In this document: in pieces, positions 16,334 through 23,482 of the stretch
How positions within the stretch are numbered: the first letter of the stretch is position 1
Layout of the letters: each line of letters begins with the position of its first letter
Virus record (IMG/VR): IMGVR_UViG_3300046009_001305
Location: 1-34,730 of that record
Strand: one strand, 5' to 3'
DNA: 34,730 bases
Source of the DNA: a virus
The notes under the pieces: model-generated
The model's input: only the letters and a program-made list of their open reading frames with translations
Told to the model about the DNA's origin: nothing
Databases searched by the model: none
Position numbers and translations under genes: made by a program

Positions 16334-17899
16334 TCACCTTTGCGTTTGTTGTTGAATCAAATCCAGCAGCAAGCCTTGCAGCTTCTGCTTGTTTCTCAGT
16401 CGCTCGTACATCTTGTGCTCAAGGTCTGTGGCCTCGATATGAATCACGTTGGACACGTTGCGCTTGCCGATGCGCTCGATGCGACCATTGGCCTGCACGT
16501 ATATCTCATTACTGTTGATCGGCCCGTACCAGATGATCGTTGAGGCAGAGGTCAGTGTCAGACCATGCGCCATCGTGCCGGGGTGGGCAATCAGTACCCG
16601 AGGGTCGCTCTGCTTTTGGAAGTCGTCAAAAATCTTGTTGCGCTTCCCAGCGGAAACCTCACCGTTGACCACGCCCACCGTCCAGTGCTTGCTCAGTTCT
16701 TTCTCCAGCATGTGCAGGGTTCCTGTCAGTGGTACGAACAGGATCACCTTCTCGCCAGCTTCCTCAATCACCTCCTTGACCAAGTTGATACGTGGTGAGC
16801 AGTCGATCTCAATGTTCTGACCGTCATCGCCATACGCCACGCCGCAAGCGATCTGCACAAGTTTCTGAATCTTCACTGCCTCGTTGACTGCCGTGATGGT
16901 GCCGCCCGTCACCCGCTCCGCTGCCATCTCAGTCACGAAGTGGCGCAGCATCTGGGTGTAGTGCTTCTTCTGCTCGGCAGTCAACTCCACCTGCCGGGTC
17001 TGGATGATCGTCTCGGGCAAGTCAAAGCACTCGTCCCGTGTGTAACGTACAGCAGGTTGCAGGATGTGCTTCACGATGTCCACTGACTCGGGGCGCGGCA
17101 CGAACTTCCACTGGCCGATCTTCATCATCACCTGCTCACGGAAGGCCGTGAACGTCTTGGTGCAGTAGGGTGAACCCACCAGCTTGGCAAGTGCCCACGC
17201 ATCAGTCGGGTCGTTCGGTGTTGGTGTGCCCGTCATCAACCACAGACGTGTGTCTTGGTTGTAGTCAAGCCAGCGGCGGAAAATCTTGAACCGCTGTGTC
17301 GATGGGTTGCGCAGCACTGCCGCCTCATCCACGATCACCAGATCGAACATGCCGATAGCTGCATCTTTGATGATGGGGAAGCCGTCGTGGTTGACAATGT
17401 AGAAGTCAGCCTCGGTGCGCAGCAGCTTCATGCGTTTCTCAGCCGTGCCATGCAGCACCACGAACTTGCGATGCACAAGGCCGGTGAAGATGCCATCGCC
17501 CCACACACGCTCCAACGTACTGAGCGGTGACAGGATGAGCACCTTCTTGATCTTCTTGGTCTTGATCAGATAGTCCGCCGCCCACAGCGCACTCTGGGTC
17601 TTGCCAGTGCCGATCTCGTTGAGCACCAAGCAGCGGTGGTTGAGCGTCAGGAAGGCGGCTGTCTCGCGCTGGTGGTCGAACGGGGTGAACTGACCGGGCC
17701 AGTTGTAGTAGTGGACGATGGGGCTGGGTGCCTTAATCCCAAGGTTGCGCAGCACCTTGACTTCATCAAGCCGATGCGGAGTGACCACGATCTGAACACC
17801 GTTCACCTCCAGCATCTTGGCCGTAGGGATAGAGTCCAGAACCCGGTTCGGGTTGTTCAGCTTGAGGGCCAGAGCCTTGGCCTTCTCGACTACGAGCAT
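16334..17899 (-). CDS. SNF2/SF2-type DEAD-like helicase
   Basis: 521 residues with two RecA-like domains. Motif I is NEIGTGKT at 94-101, preceded by a Q-motif-like FDHQRETAAF. Motif II is DEAA at 191-194 (VIVDEAAVLRNP) instead of the usual DEAH/DEAD. Motif III is TGTP at 223-226. Motif VI near the end of domain 2 is QANGRIERIGKRN, and Q-A-x-G-R-x-x-R is the SNF2-family arginine-finger motif. It likely translocates on duplex DNA and remodels forks or recombination intermediates. Its immediate upstream neighbour is a VRR-NUC nuclease; SNF2-like helicase plus VRR-NUC is a recurring pair in phage replication modules. Gap to the upstream gene is 4 bp. Confidence 0.88.
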   Translation of the reverse strand: MLVVEKAKALALKLNNPNRVLDSIPTAKMLEVNGVQIVVTPHRLDEVKVLRNLGIKAPSPIVHYYNWPGQFTPFDHQRETAAFLTLNHRCLVLNEIGTGKTQSALWAADYLIKTKKIKKVLILSPLSTLERVWGDGIFTGLVHRKFVVLHGTAEKRMKLLRTEADFYIVNHDGFPIIKDAAIGMFDLVIVDEAAVLRNPSTQRFKIFRRWLDYNQDTRLWLMTGTPTPNDPTDAWALAKLVGSPYCTKTFTAFREQVMMKIGQWKFVPRPESVDIVKHILQPAVRYTRDECFDLPETIIQTRQVELTAEQKKHYTQMLRHFVTEMAAERVTGGTITAVNEAVKIQKLVQIACGVAYGDDGQNIEIDCSPRINLVKEVIEEAGEKVILFVPLTGTLHMLEKELSKHWTVGVVNGEVSAGKRNKIFDDFQKQSDPRVLIAHPGTMAHGLTLTSASTIIWYGPINSNEIYVQANGRIERIGKRNVSNVIHIEATDLEHKMYERLRNKQKLQGLLLDLIQQQTQR

Positions 17900-17903
17900 G
17901 TCA

Positions 17904-18209
17904 TCACCTGTCTTTTCTGTTTTCGATTACTGCGTCCAACACTTCAAGAGTTACGTCGTTCGATACCACCAACCACGTGCCCCCCGCTTCTTCGATCTGC
18001 TTACCGCAAATCTTCTGCAACTCAGTGGGCTTCCCCGTTGCTGACTTCACTTCGATCCCAACAAAATGTCCACCAACGATGGCAATGATGTCGGGTATGC
18101 CTGACTTACCGAACCCGTTGTTGGCGGGGAAGAAGTACCACACCTCATGCTTCTTCAGTACCTCAACGACCCTACGTTTAACCTTGCCTTCTGGTGTCAT
18201 AGCACTCAT
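17904..18209 (-). CDS. VRR-NUC domain nuclease
   Basis: 101 residues, almost exactly one VRR-NUC domain of the PD-(D/E)XK superfamily. The catalytic signature is visible: SGIPD with D40, then GIEVKS with E53 and K55, then Q65 in TELQ. The fold normally cuts flaps or Holliday-type junctions; here it probably works with the adjacent helicase. Two start codons are plausible. The first ATG (18209) has AGGGG 6 nt upstream. The second (18200) would sit about at the 5' end of a transcript from the promoter at 18208-18235. It is the first gene after a 41-bp gap, longer than most in this operon. Confidence 0.85.
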   Translation of the reverse strand: MSAMTPEGKVKRRVVEVLKKHEVWYFFPANNGFGKSGIPDIIAIVGGHFVGIEVKSATGKPTELQKICGKQIEEAGGTWLVVSNDVTLEVLDAVIENRKDR

Positions 18210-18235
18210 TGTATTCCCCTTTACACAGTTGTCAA
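18208..18235 (-). promoter_or_regulatory. Candidate sigma70 promoter for VRR-NUC/helicase/primase genes
   Basis: On the minus strand TTGACA (18235-18230) is followed after 16 bp by TACAAT (18213-18208), a consensus -35 and a 5/6 -10. It would be an internal start within the long leftward operon, boosting the distal replication genes. The predicted start point falls near 18201, inside the VRR-NUC coding sequence and next to its second ATG. Confidence 0.6.
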
Positions 18236-18250
18236 GTTTATTTTGTAAGG

Positions 18251-18907
18251 TTAAACCCTAGCATAGTCGCAGTCGTGACGGCAGGGGCAGAAGCGGCACA
18301 GCCCAGAGGGGCGGGCGGGCCAGTTGGCATGGTCATAGGCGGCGTGGATGCGCTGGATGCGCTTCATAATCTCCGCCCAGACGACGTTGACATCAATGCG
18401 GTTGTACTGGTTGGTGTCCATCTCCATCGTCTTGAGCCAGACCAGACTGGTCTTGACCCGCTGCACATCCGGGAAGTGCTTGAACACCTGAGCCGCGAAC
18501 ATCTGCATCTGGAACTGGTCGGCGTTGCGCTTGCCTGTCTTCCAGTCCATGACCACAGCATCGTTGCCGACAATGACGAGTACGTCAAGTTTGCTGCGCA
18601 GCCATGCGTCAGCATCCCACCAACCTGTTGGTGTAAGGTTCTCGGTGAGCACGAGTTCCTTCTCGATGTGCAACTCACCCCGGCTTGCCAGCTTCTCAAC
18701 CGACAGGCACAGGGGTTCGTACTGGGCCACCTCTGCTTCCAATCCCGACCCCTTTAGTCGGTTTTCAAGGAACGCATGAATACGTTCCCCGTGCTTGGAC
18801 GCTTCGCCGCCCTCGTCAACGACTTCCTTCTTGATCCGTTGGCGGTAGTACCGCAACGGGCAGTTCTCGAACAGCTTGATCGAGGAGTATGAGTGGCTCA
18901 GGCGCAT
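18251..18907 (-). CDS. Cas4/RecB-like PD-(D/E)XK nuclease with probable Fe-S cluster
   Basis: The 218-residue form matches the family, which typically begins with a short LSHSYSSIKLFENCP-like segment. Visible sites: C16 in ENCPLRYY; a conserved His in HGERIH; D108 in KLDVL; D121 and K123 in MDWKTGK; and C204, C207, C213 in a C-x2-C-x5-C tail. One N-terminal plus three C-terminal cysteines is the 4Fe-4S arrangement of Cas4 and AddB/RecB-type exonucleases. It probably processes DNA ends during phage recombination or host DNA breakdown. The frame stays open upstream to 19021, overlapping the polymerase gene. ATGs at 18991, 18970 and 18907 are possible; I favour 18907 on family length, although its SD is only GGGG at 9 nt. 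Confidence 0.8.
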   Translation of the reverse strand: MRLSHSYSSIKLFENCPLRYYRQRIKKEVVDEGGEASKHGERIHAFLENRLKGSGLEAEVAQYEPLCLSVEKLASRGELHIEKELVLTENLTPTGWWDADAWLRSKLDVLVIVGNDAVVMDWKTGKRNADQFQMQMFAAQVFKHFPDVQRVKTSLVWLKTMEMDTNQYNRIDVNVVWAEIMKRIQRIHAAYDHANWPARPSGLCRFCPCRHDCDYARV

Positions 18908-18977
18908 GGCAGTGTGCCCCGCAGGGACTTCCTGCGAGGGAGATGTAATGTTGGAAGCCTCAGTGTACATCACTTGC

Positions 18978-20864
18978 TCAAGTATCTCCATAGTTCGCGG
19001 CCATGCCTGATTCACAGGCAACGGGCAGGTCGGGTGCCCACTTGGGGGCGGTGGACATCAGGGCTTCGAGCTTGGCTTGGTCGGCCAGCGCGTTGTCCTC
19101 GGGCACGGCGACGATGATCTCGTCGTGGACTTGGAAGGCCACCTTGAAGTGCATCCCGGCAGCGGCCATCTGCTCACGGATCACGATTGCAGCAAGAGCT
19201 TGCACGATGTTCTCCGTCACCTTGCCACCGTAGAGGCGTGTCCATGCAATGTCATCGGGCGGTGCCCCGGTGAGCACTCGTTCCTTGAGTGCCTTCTGGT
19301 AGGTGCGGGCATCGGAGATGTACATGAAGCCGTTGGCCGTCTCACGCAGCGCCGGGTACTGCACCCTGAACCCGTTGGGCAGGATGATCCCTTCCTTGTC
19401 GTAGCGAACCTGCGGGTGCAACTCGTTGCCACCACCGTACAACATGTCCTTCAGTGCGTTGCCACACTTCTGCCAGAACTGCACGATCTTCCAGTTCTTC
19501 TGGCGGTACAGCTTGACGATGCGGGCGGCTTCGTTGATGTCGATCACCACGTTGATGCCGCCTTGCCCGATCTCCAGTGTGCGCCGGAACTTCTCAGCGC
19601 CCATGCCGTAGCCCAGCCCAAGCACACAGGTCTTGCCGACGAACCGTTCGATCTTGTCGGCCTTGGTGATGGTGCGACCATAGACCTCAGAGGCGAACTC
19701 GGAGTACACATCCCGCTTGTCACGGAACGCCACCAGCAAGTCCTCTTGCCCAGCCACCCATGCCACAGTACGTGCCTCGATCTGCGACGAGTCACATGAG
19801 ATCAGCACTTGGCCCTCGGGTGCCTTGAGCGCCCTGCGGATGGTCGTGTTGCCACGGCTTGGCAGGTTCTGGAGGTTGAGCTTGTCGCCGCCACTGAAGC
19901 GCCCAGTGTGCGCCCCGTAGTAGTTCAGCATGATGGGCAGTCGGCCACGTCCAGCCACACCGATCAGGTTCTCGGTGCGGGTTTCTTCGAGGGTGGACTT
20001 GACCCCAAGGCGAGCAGAGGCTGCGGCCTGCACACGCTCATCAGGATGTTCCAGCAAGTCGGTGAACCCCTTGTCGGTTTTGCTGAAGGCCCATGCTTCC
20101 TTGCCAGTCTTGAGGCTCGTCTTGGCGGGCGGCTCCACACCCAGCCGCTTGAGATACTCAGCGAACTTGGCGTTGGACATGAGCATCTCCTGCACCGCCG
20201 CCTCGCCGCCCATGCCGTGGCCCAGATCAGACATCAGGGTGCGCTTGCGGGTACGGACTTCTTCGAGGTGCTTCTCCAGCAGGGGCACATCCAACTCGAT
20301 GGTCGGCTCGGTGTACATCCTCAGCGTCTGATCAATCACCAACAACTCCCCGGATGGGAAGCCGACCTTCATCTTGTCGAACAGTTGCTTGGTCAGTTCC
20401 ACATCGTTGATGCAGTACTTGCCGTACTGAGCGAGGTCAGCCTCGGTGAAGTCAGCCTTGCGCTTGCCCAGTGCAGCCACCACCTCATCGCCCTTCTTGC
20501 CCAGCCCGTAGTAGGCCACCAGCTTGGCGAGTGAGCCACCCACCATGATGTTGTGCAGCGGGCGGGCCATGCTCAGTGTGTCCAGCCACAGCCTTGGCTT
20601 GATGCCGAAGTGCCACGACAGGATGGCCCCATCGAACGCAGTGTTGTGGCACAGGATGGCCCGCTTGCTGTAGTCCAGCGAGTTGAGGAACTTGCCGGGG
20701 TTGTCCCCGCTGTACCAGTCAGTGGGGTAGTCGTTGACCTTGATGCCCACTCCGATGACCTCGAACAGGGAACTGCGAACGTACTGCTCGGTGGTCATCT
20801 TCGACAGCGAGAAGTCCTTGTCGTAGTAGGTTTCAAAGTCGATGGTTACGATGTCCATTGGCAT
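18978..20864 (-). CDS. Family A DNA polymerase with 3'-5' exonuclease
   Basis: The 628-residue replicative polymerase. Exonuclease motifs: Exo I D9-F-E11, Exo II HNTAFD with D78, Exo III Y150-C-I-N-D154. Polymerase motifs: motif A ISCDSSQIEAR with D358; the O-helix R407...K411...Y419-G420; motif C H580-D581-E582. There is no 5'-3' exonuclease domain, so the length fits phage-type Pol A. The ATG has AGGAG 8 nt upstream and overlaps the stop of the DUF3310 gene by 1 bp (TGATG). A second ATG two codons later is an alternative start. With the primase-helicase, SNF2 helicase and nucleases downstream it forms a near-complete replisome. Confidence 0.95.
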   Translation of the reverse strand: MPMDIVTIDFETYYDKDFSLSKMTTEQYVRSSLFEVIGVGIKVNDYPTDWYSGDNPGKFLNSLDYSKRAILCHNTAFDGAILSWHFGIKPRLWLDTLSMARPLHNIMVGGSLAKLVAYYGLGKKGDEVVAALGKRKADFTEADLAQYGKYCINDVELTKQLFDKMKVGFPSGELLVIDQTLRMYTEPTIELDVPLLEKHLEEVRTRKRTLMSDLGHGMGGEAAVQEMLMSNAKFAEYLKRLGVEPPAKTSLKTGKEAWAFSKTDKGFTDLLEHPDERVQAAASARLGVKSTLEETRTENLIGVAGRGRLPIMLNYYGAHTGRFSGGDKLNLQNLPSRGNTTIRRALKAPEGQVLISCDSSQIEARTVAWVAGQEDLLVAFRDKRDVYSEFASEVYGRTITKADKIERFVGKTCVLGLGYGMGAEKFRRTLEIGQGGINVVIDINEAARIVKLYRQKNWKIVQFWQKCGNALKDMLYGGGNELHPQVRYDKEGIILPNGFRVQYPALRETANGFMYISDARTYQKALKERVLTGAPPDDIAWTRLYGGKVTENIVQALAAIVIREQMAAAGMHFKVAFQVHDEIIVAVPEDNALADQAKLEALMSTAPKWAPDLPVACESGMAANYGDT

Positions 20865-21316
20865 CAGTCTTGCTCCTGCAATACTTCAAGAAGTTTCTGG
20901 ATGTAGTGCTGCCCCTTGGCAACCTCAATGGGGGACTCGTCCTTGCTGCCCATGCGCATCAGATACTTCAGTGCGCCGCCTCGGTAGTAGCCAATGCGTT
21001 GGTCACGGGGCCATGTGTCCACCACATCCCACGGCTGCACCCCCATACCCACATAGTGATCGCCGCCCACCTGTCGAGTGCTGGCTTGGGGTGTCTCGAC
21101 GATCACAGGTGCTGCAACAACTTGTGGTTCGTAGTCCAGCCCCAACTCTCTGGCGTTCTCTGCCTTCTTGTCAAGGGCAGTGGCTTGCTTGCGCAGTGTG
21201 TACACAGTAGGCAGTGCCATGCTGAACTTCTCAGACACGACACGGGGCGTTGCCAGTGGGTGCTTGAGAAACCAGTTGATGACTTGCTGCTTCTTGGTGG
21301 TCTTGGTCTTGCTCAT
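20864..21316 (-). CDS. DUF3310 protein with N-terminal helix-turn-helix-like segment
   Basis: 150 residues. The C-terminal ~65 residues carry the DUF3310 signature: GGDHYVGMGVQPWDVVD, then RGGALKYLMRMGSKD, then KGQHYIQKL. Family members include the region of T7 gp1.7, a nucleotide kinase, so a nucleotide-metabolism role is possible but unproven here. Residues ~8-42 look like a winged or HTH segment (ATPRVVSEKFSMALPTVYTLRKQA), and a linker ~60-80 separates the parts. It has its own SD (AGAGGAAG). It overlaps the polymerase start by 1 bp, suggesting coupled synthesis. Confidence 0.8.
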   Translation of the reverse strand: MSKTKTTKKQQVINWFLKHPLATPRVVSEKFSMALPTVYTLRKQATALDKKAENARELGLDYEPQVVAAPVIVETPQASTRQVGGDHYVGMGVQPWDVVDTWPRDQRIGYYRGGALKYLMRMGSKDESPIEVAKGQHYIQKLLEVLQEQD

Positions 21317-21337
21317 AGTAGTGCTTCCTCTTGGTTG

Positions 21338-21583
21338 TTAATCGTTACATTCTTGGGTGTGTTTCGGCGTCCCCACTTCGCCAGTTCCTTGGGGTCTACC
21401 GTTCCAAAGGGCCACGTTGGATACGGCAATGATGCGTTCCACTGCTGCTTTGAGTTTGTCCCGCTCGGATTGGATTTCCTCAAGGGTTCGTTCGAGTCTT
21501 TCATTTCGTGCTCTCATCAGTCGGTTCTCTTGTTCCAGTTCAGCGACCATCAGGTCGAGGTTGCGTTCGTCTTCCATCGTCAT
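21338..21583 (-). CDS. Small coiled-coil protein
   Basis: 81 residues; function not recognised. Residues ~5-50 are a highly charged coiled coil (heptads of Leu/Met with Glu/Arg), and the C-terminal 30 residues are polar. It starts within an ATGA overlap with the upstream gene and has GGAG 8 nt before the ATG. A second frame (63 codons, 21313-21504) overlaps its 3' part; I consider this 81-residue frame the main product. Confidence 0.6.
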   Translation of the reverse strand: MTMEDERNLDLMVAELEQENRLMRARNERLERTLEEIQSERDKLKAAVERIIAVSNVALWNGRPQGTGEVGTPKHTQECND

Positions 21584-22077
21584 ATCAAATGCTCCGGTAT
21601 GGGTGGTAATCTCACCGTGTCGTGGTTGTGTTGTATCTTCTGCCTGACCCGAGCCAAGGCCCGCTCCATGTCCTTCACAGTGACGACTTCCATCTGTGCA
21701 TCATGGAGTTCCATCAGTGTGTTGAGCATGGTGATCTCTGGCCCTGTCGGGGTGAAGCGCCCGTGCTTGGTGGCACGGTTGACGATAGACAAGATGGCAT
21801 ACCGCCCGTCAACGCAGACGTTCTGGTATTCCCTACCGAACCCCAGTTCCCAGAAGGCTTCCGTCATGTTGCTCATGGCAACAAGTTTGTCCATGTCATC
21901 CTTGACTGCCGTGCCATGCAGCAGTGAGTACATCGCCTCACTGTTCTTGATGCGCAGCGTGGTCAAGTCGTAGTCATGGTCAGCTATACGTGTCATGCTC
22001 TCCATGACGTAGCCCAGTGGGTTCTGGAGTACCGCTTTGGGGCGGTACTTCTTCTTTGGTTTCTTGTTGGTTGCCAT
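21580..22077 (-). CDS. Hypothetical phage protein with basic N-terminus
   Basis: 165 residues; function not recognised. The start at 22077 (MATNKKPKKKYRPKAVLQNP) is preferred over the longer frame to 22137 because AGGTG lies just upstream and it avoids overlapping the neighbouring gene. The first ~15 residues are strongly basic. The remainder looks mostly helical, ending in ERALARVRQKIQHNHDTVRLPP. The basic arm suggests nucleic-acid contact, but this is inference. It is 8 bp from its upstream neighbour and overlaps the next gene by 4 bp. Confidence 0.7.
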   Translation of the reverse strand: MATNKKPKKKYRPKAVLQNPLGYVMESMTRIADHDYDLTTLRIKNSEAMYSLLHGTAVKDDMDKLVAMSNMTEAFWELGFGREYQNVCVDGRYAILSIVNRATKHGRFTPTGPEITMLNTLMELHDAQMEVVTVKDMERALARVRQKIQHNHDTVRLPPIPEHLI

Positions 22078-22085
22078 CTTGTCAC

Positions 22086-22457
22086 CTATCCAAACACACC
22101 GAACTTCTGTCGGAGTGCCTTGCTTTGTGCCTTGCATACTTGGTTCACGGCATCTATCGTGCCCTCTATGGTCGGCAGCTTGTGAGGGTTCATAAATGTA
22201 ACCTCAGCAGTCTTCACAAACCCTTCGAGTAGTTCCGGTGGGAACTCGTTGTTCTTGATGCAAGTGTACAGCAGTGTCACCCATCTGTCGTGATCCCATT
22301 GGGGTGCATCCCACTGCTGTTTACCCTTACGTTGTGCTGCAACTTGTTCACAGATAGTTTGCAGTATCCCGAGCTTGGCCCGCACCCTGATACCGTACTT
22401 GAAACGGCGTAAGGCACGGAGCCACTCTCGACGTTTGTCTTCGTCGATACGGGGCAT
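22086..22457 (-). CDS. Hypothetical 123-residue basic protein
   Basis: Function not recognised. The start MPRIDEDKRREWLRALRRF is set by a strong SD (AAAGGAG, 9 nt); upstream in-frame ATGs lack one and would overlap the 41-residue gene. The N-terminal 35 residues are an Arg/Lys-rich amphipathic helix. Later residues include two Trp-rich stretches (QWDAPQWDHDRW) and a basic C-terminus. The charge pattern suits a small nucleic-acid-binding or host-takeover protein. Confidence 0.65.
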   Translation of the reverse strand: MPRIDEDKRREWLRALRRFKYGIRVRAKLGILQTICEQVAAQRKGKQQWDAPQWDHDRWVTLLYTCIKNNEFPPELLEGFVKTAEVTFMNPHKLPTIEGTIDAVNQVCKAQSKALRQKFGVFG

Positions 22458-22471
22458 GTGTGTCGCTCCTT

Positions 22472-22597
22472 TCATATACGAATTTGCCCAGTCTGAAGGC
22501 AATATCTCAGCCACGCCCAGTAGTGCTCGTCGTGACGGTACCCGTTACAAGCATGTAGCGGAACACCGTGTTCGTTGAGTTGATTCAGATCGAGCAT
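22472..22597 (-). CDS. Putative 41-residue protein
   Basis: A short frame filling an otherwise empty 142-bp gap. It begins two bases after the stop of the upstream 209-residue gene and ends 14 bp before the next start. The product reads MLDLNQLNEHGVPLHACNGY then RHDEHYWAWLRYCLQTGQIRI, rich in His, Tyr and Trp with two Cys. No good SD precedes it, so translation would depend on coupling to the upstream stop. It is plausible because the neighbouring operon leaves almost no DNA unused. Confidence 0.45.
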   Translation of the reverse strand: MLDLNQLNEHGVPLHACNGYRHDEHYWAWLRYCLQTGQIRI

Positions 22598-22599
22598 AG

Positions 22600-23229
22600 T
22601 CAGATACCAAACTTGGCAGCAGTACTCATGGCAGTGAGCTTGCCGATGTCAACATCGAGTACCACCTCGTTCTTGGTACGCTCCTTGATCTCACGGTGCT
22701 TGTCCTTGACATCATCAGGGATCAAGTCCCACAAGGGGGGCCATGCCTTGAGTGCCGGAGCCAATGTGCTGTAGGCGTCGCAGACTTTGGACACCATCGC
22801 AACGAAGTCAGCCTGTCGTTGCTTGGCTGCGTGAACACGCTGGTTGTACGCCACAACCTCTGCGTATAACTCAGCCCATACCCGCTCATCTGTGAGTACG
22901 ATACCGTCGCTGTAACTACGATCCTTCTTGGCGGTGTCAGTAGTAACAAACACATTGGGCCAAGGCACAGAAGGGGAAAAGTTAAAGCGCATGTTGCATC
23001 TGGCATCGCCCACTTGTTCGATGTCCATCCGCTCCACCATCTTCAACCATCCAGCAGGAGCTTGTGCGATGAATGGCTTGGCTTCGAGGAACATGGTGTC
23101 GTAGATGCGCTGACCCCACGAGTTGTCGGGCTTGGATTCCTCAGCCTTGGTGACAGCAGGTGCCATGTTGCTGCGGGCTTTGGCGACTATGCGGTCGATG
23201 AGTTCTTTGCTGAAACGTACTGTAGCCAT
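22600..23229 (-). CDS. Hypothetical protein, possibly Nmad5-like
   Basis: 209 residues. The start MATVRFSKELIDRIV has a strong SD (AAGGAG, 7 nt); the longer frame to 23304 overlaps the upstream gene. The pattern (a Phe-x-x-Glu-Leu-x-x-x-Ile start, Lys/Ala-rich helix, W-x-x-x-I-Y-D, then PAGW) recalls the phage family annotated as nucleotide modification-associated domain 5, but I am recalling the pattern rather than matching a profile. The C-terminal part is helical and acidic/basic mixed, ending TAAKFGI. It is followed by the 41-residue gene. Confidence 0.6.
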   Translation of the reverse strand: MATVRFSKELIDRIVAKARSNMAPAVTKAEESKPDNSWGQRIYDTMFLEAKPFIAQAPAGWLKMVERMDIEQVGDARCNMRFNFSPSVPWPNVFVTTDTAKKDRSYSDGIVLTDERVWAELYAEVVAYNQRVHAAKQRQADFVAMVSKVCDAYSTLAPALKAWPPLWDLIPDDVKDKHREIKERTKNEVVLDVDIGKLTAMSTAAKFGI

Positions 23230-23239
23230 GTGATTCTCC

Positions 23240-23482
23240 TTATTGAATGGGATGTGTTTGAACGGACATGCTTGACATGATGTGGTCAAGCTGCACTGCG
23301 ACATGCAGGCAGTACTCCTGCTGGGTTAGCGTCGAGTCCTTGCCAGCCATTGCCAGCATGGTGATCAGAGCGTTGACTGTGACACTGAACTCGTCGCCAC
23401 TGTCACGCATCATGTCGTTGATCTTCGTGACCACAGCCATGACTCGGTTGTGGTACTGGTCTTCGTTGGTTACGGTGTCCAT
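23240..23482 (-). CDS. Hypothetical 80-residue protein
   Basis: Function not recognised. It appears fully helical, with Met-rich amphipathic helices (MAVVTKINDMMRDSG, NALITMLAMAG, CLHVAVQLDHIMSSM). The start overlaps the stop of the metallopeptidase/VWA gene by 1 bp (TGATG), with GGAG inside the upstream gene. Its tight coupling makes it a candidate small partner of the MoxR/VWA cassette. Confidence 0.65.
   Translation of the reverse strand: MDTVTNEDQYHNRVMAVVTKINDMMRDSGDEFSVTVNALITMLAMAGKDSTLTQQEYCLHVAVQLDHIMSSMSVQTHPIQ

Noticed and set aside
19077-20906. Long plus-strand frames opposite the DNA polymerase gene
   Set aside because: Mirror-frame artefacts of a GC-rich gene with all family A polymerase motifs on the minus strand.
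21313-21504. 63-codon minus-strand frame ending at the DUF3310 start
   Set aside because: It lies mostly inside the coiled-coil gene in another frame and DUF3310 has its own SD; kept only as a dual-coding finding.
22817-23229. Confident call as a DNA-modification (Nmad5) protein
   Set aside because: The resemblance is a remembered pattern at the N-terminal half only; left as a tentative note on the hypothetical gene.
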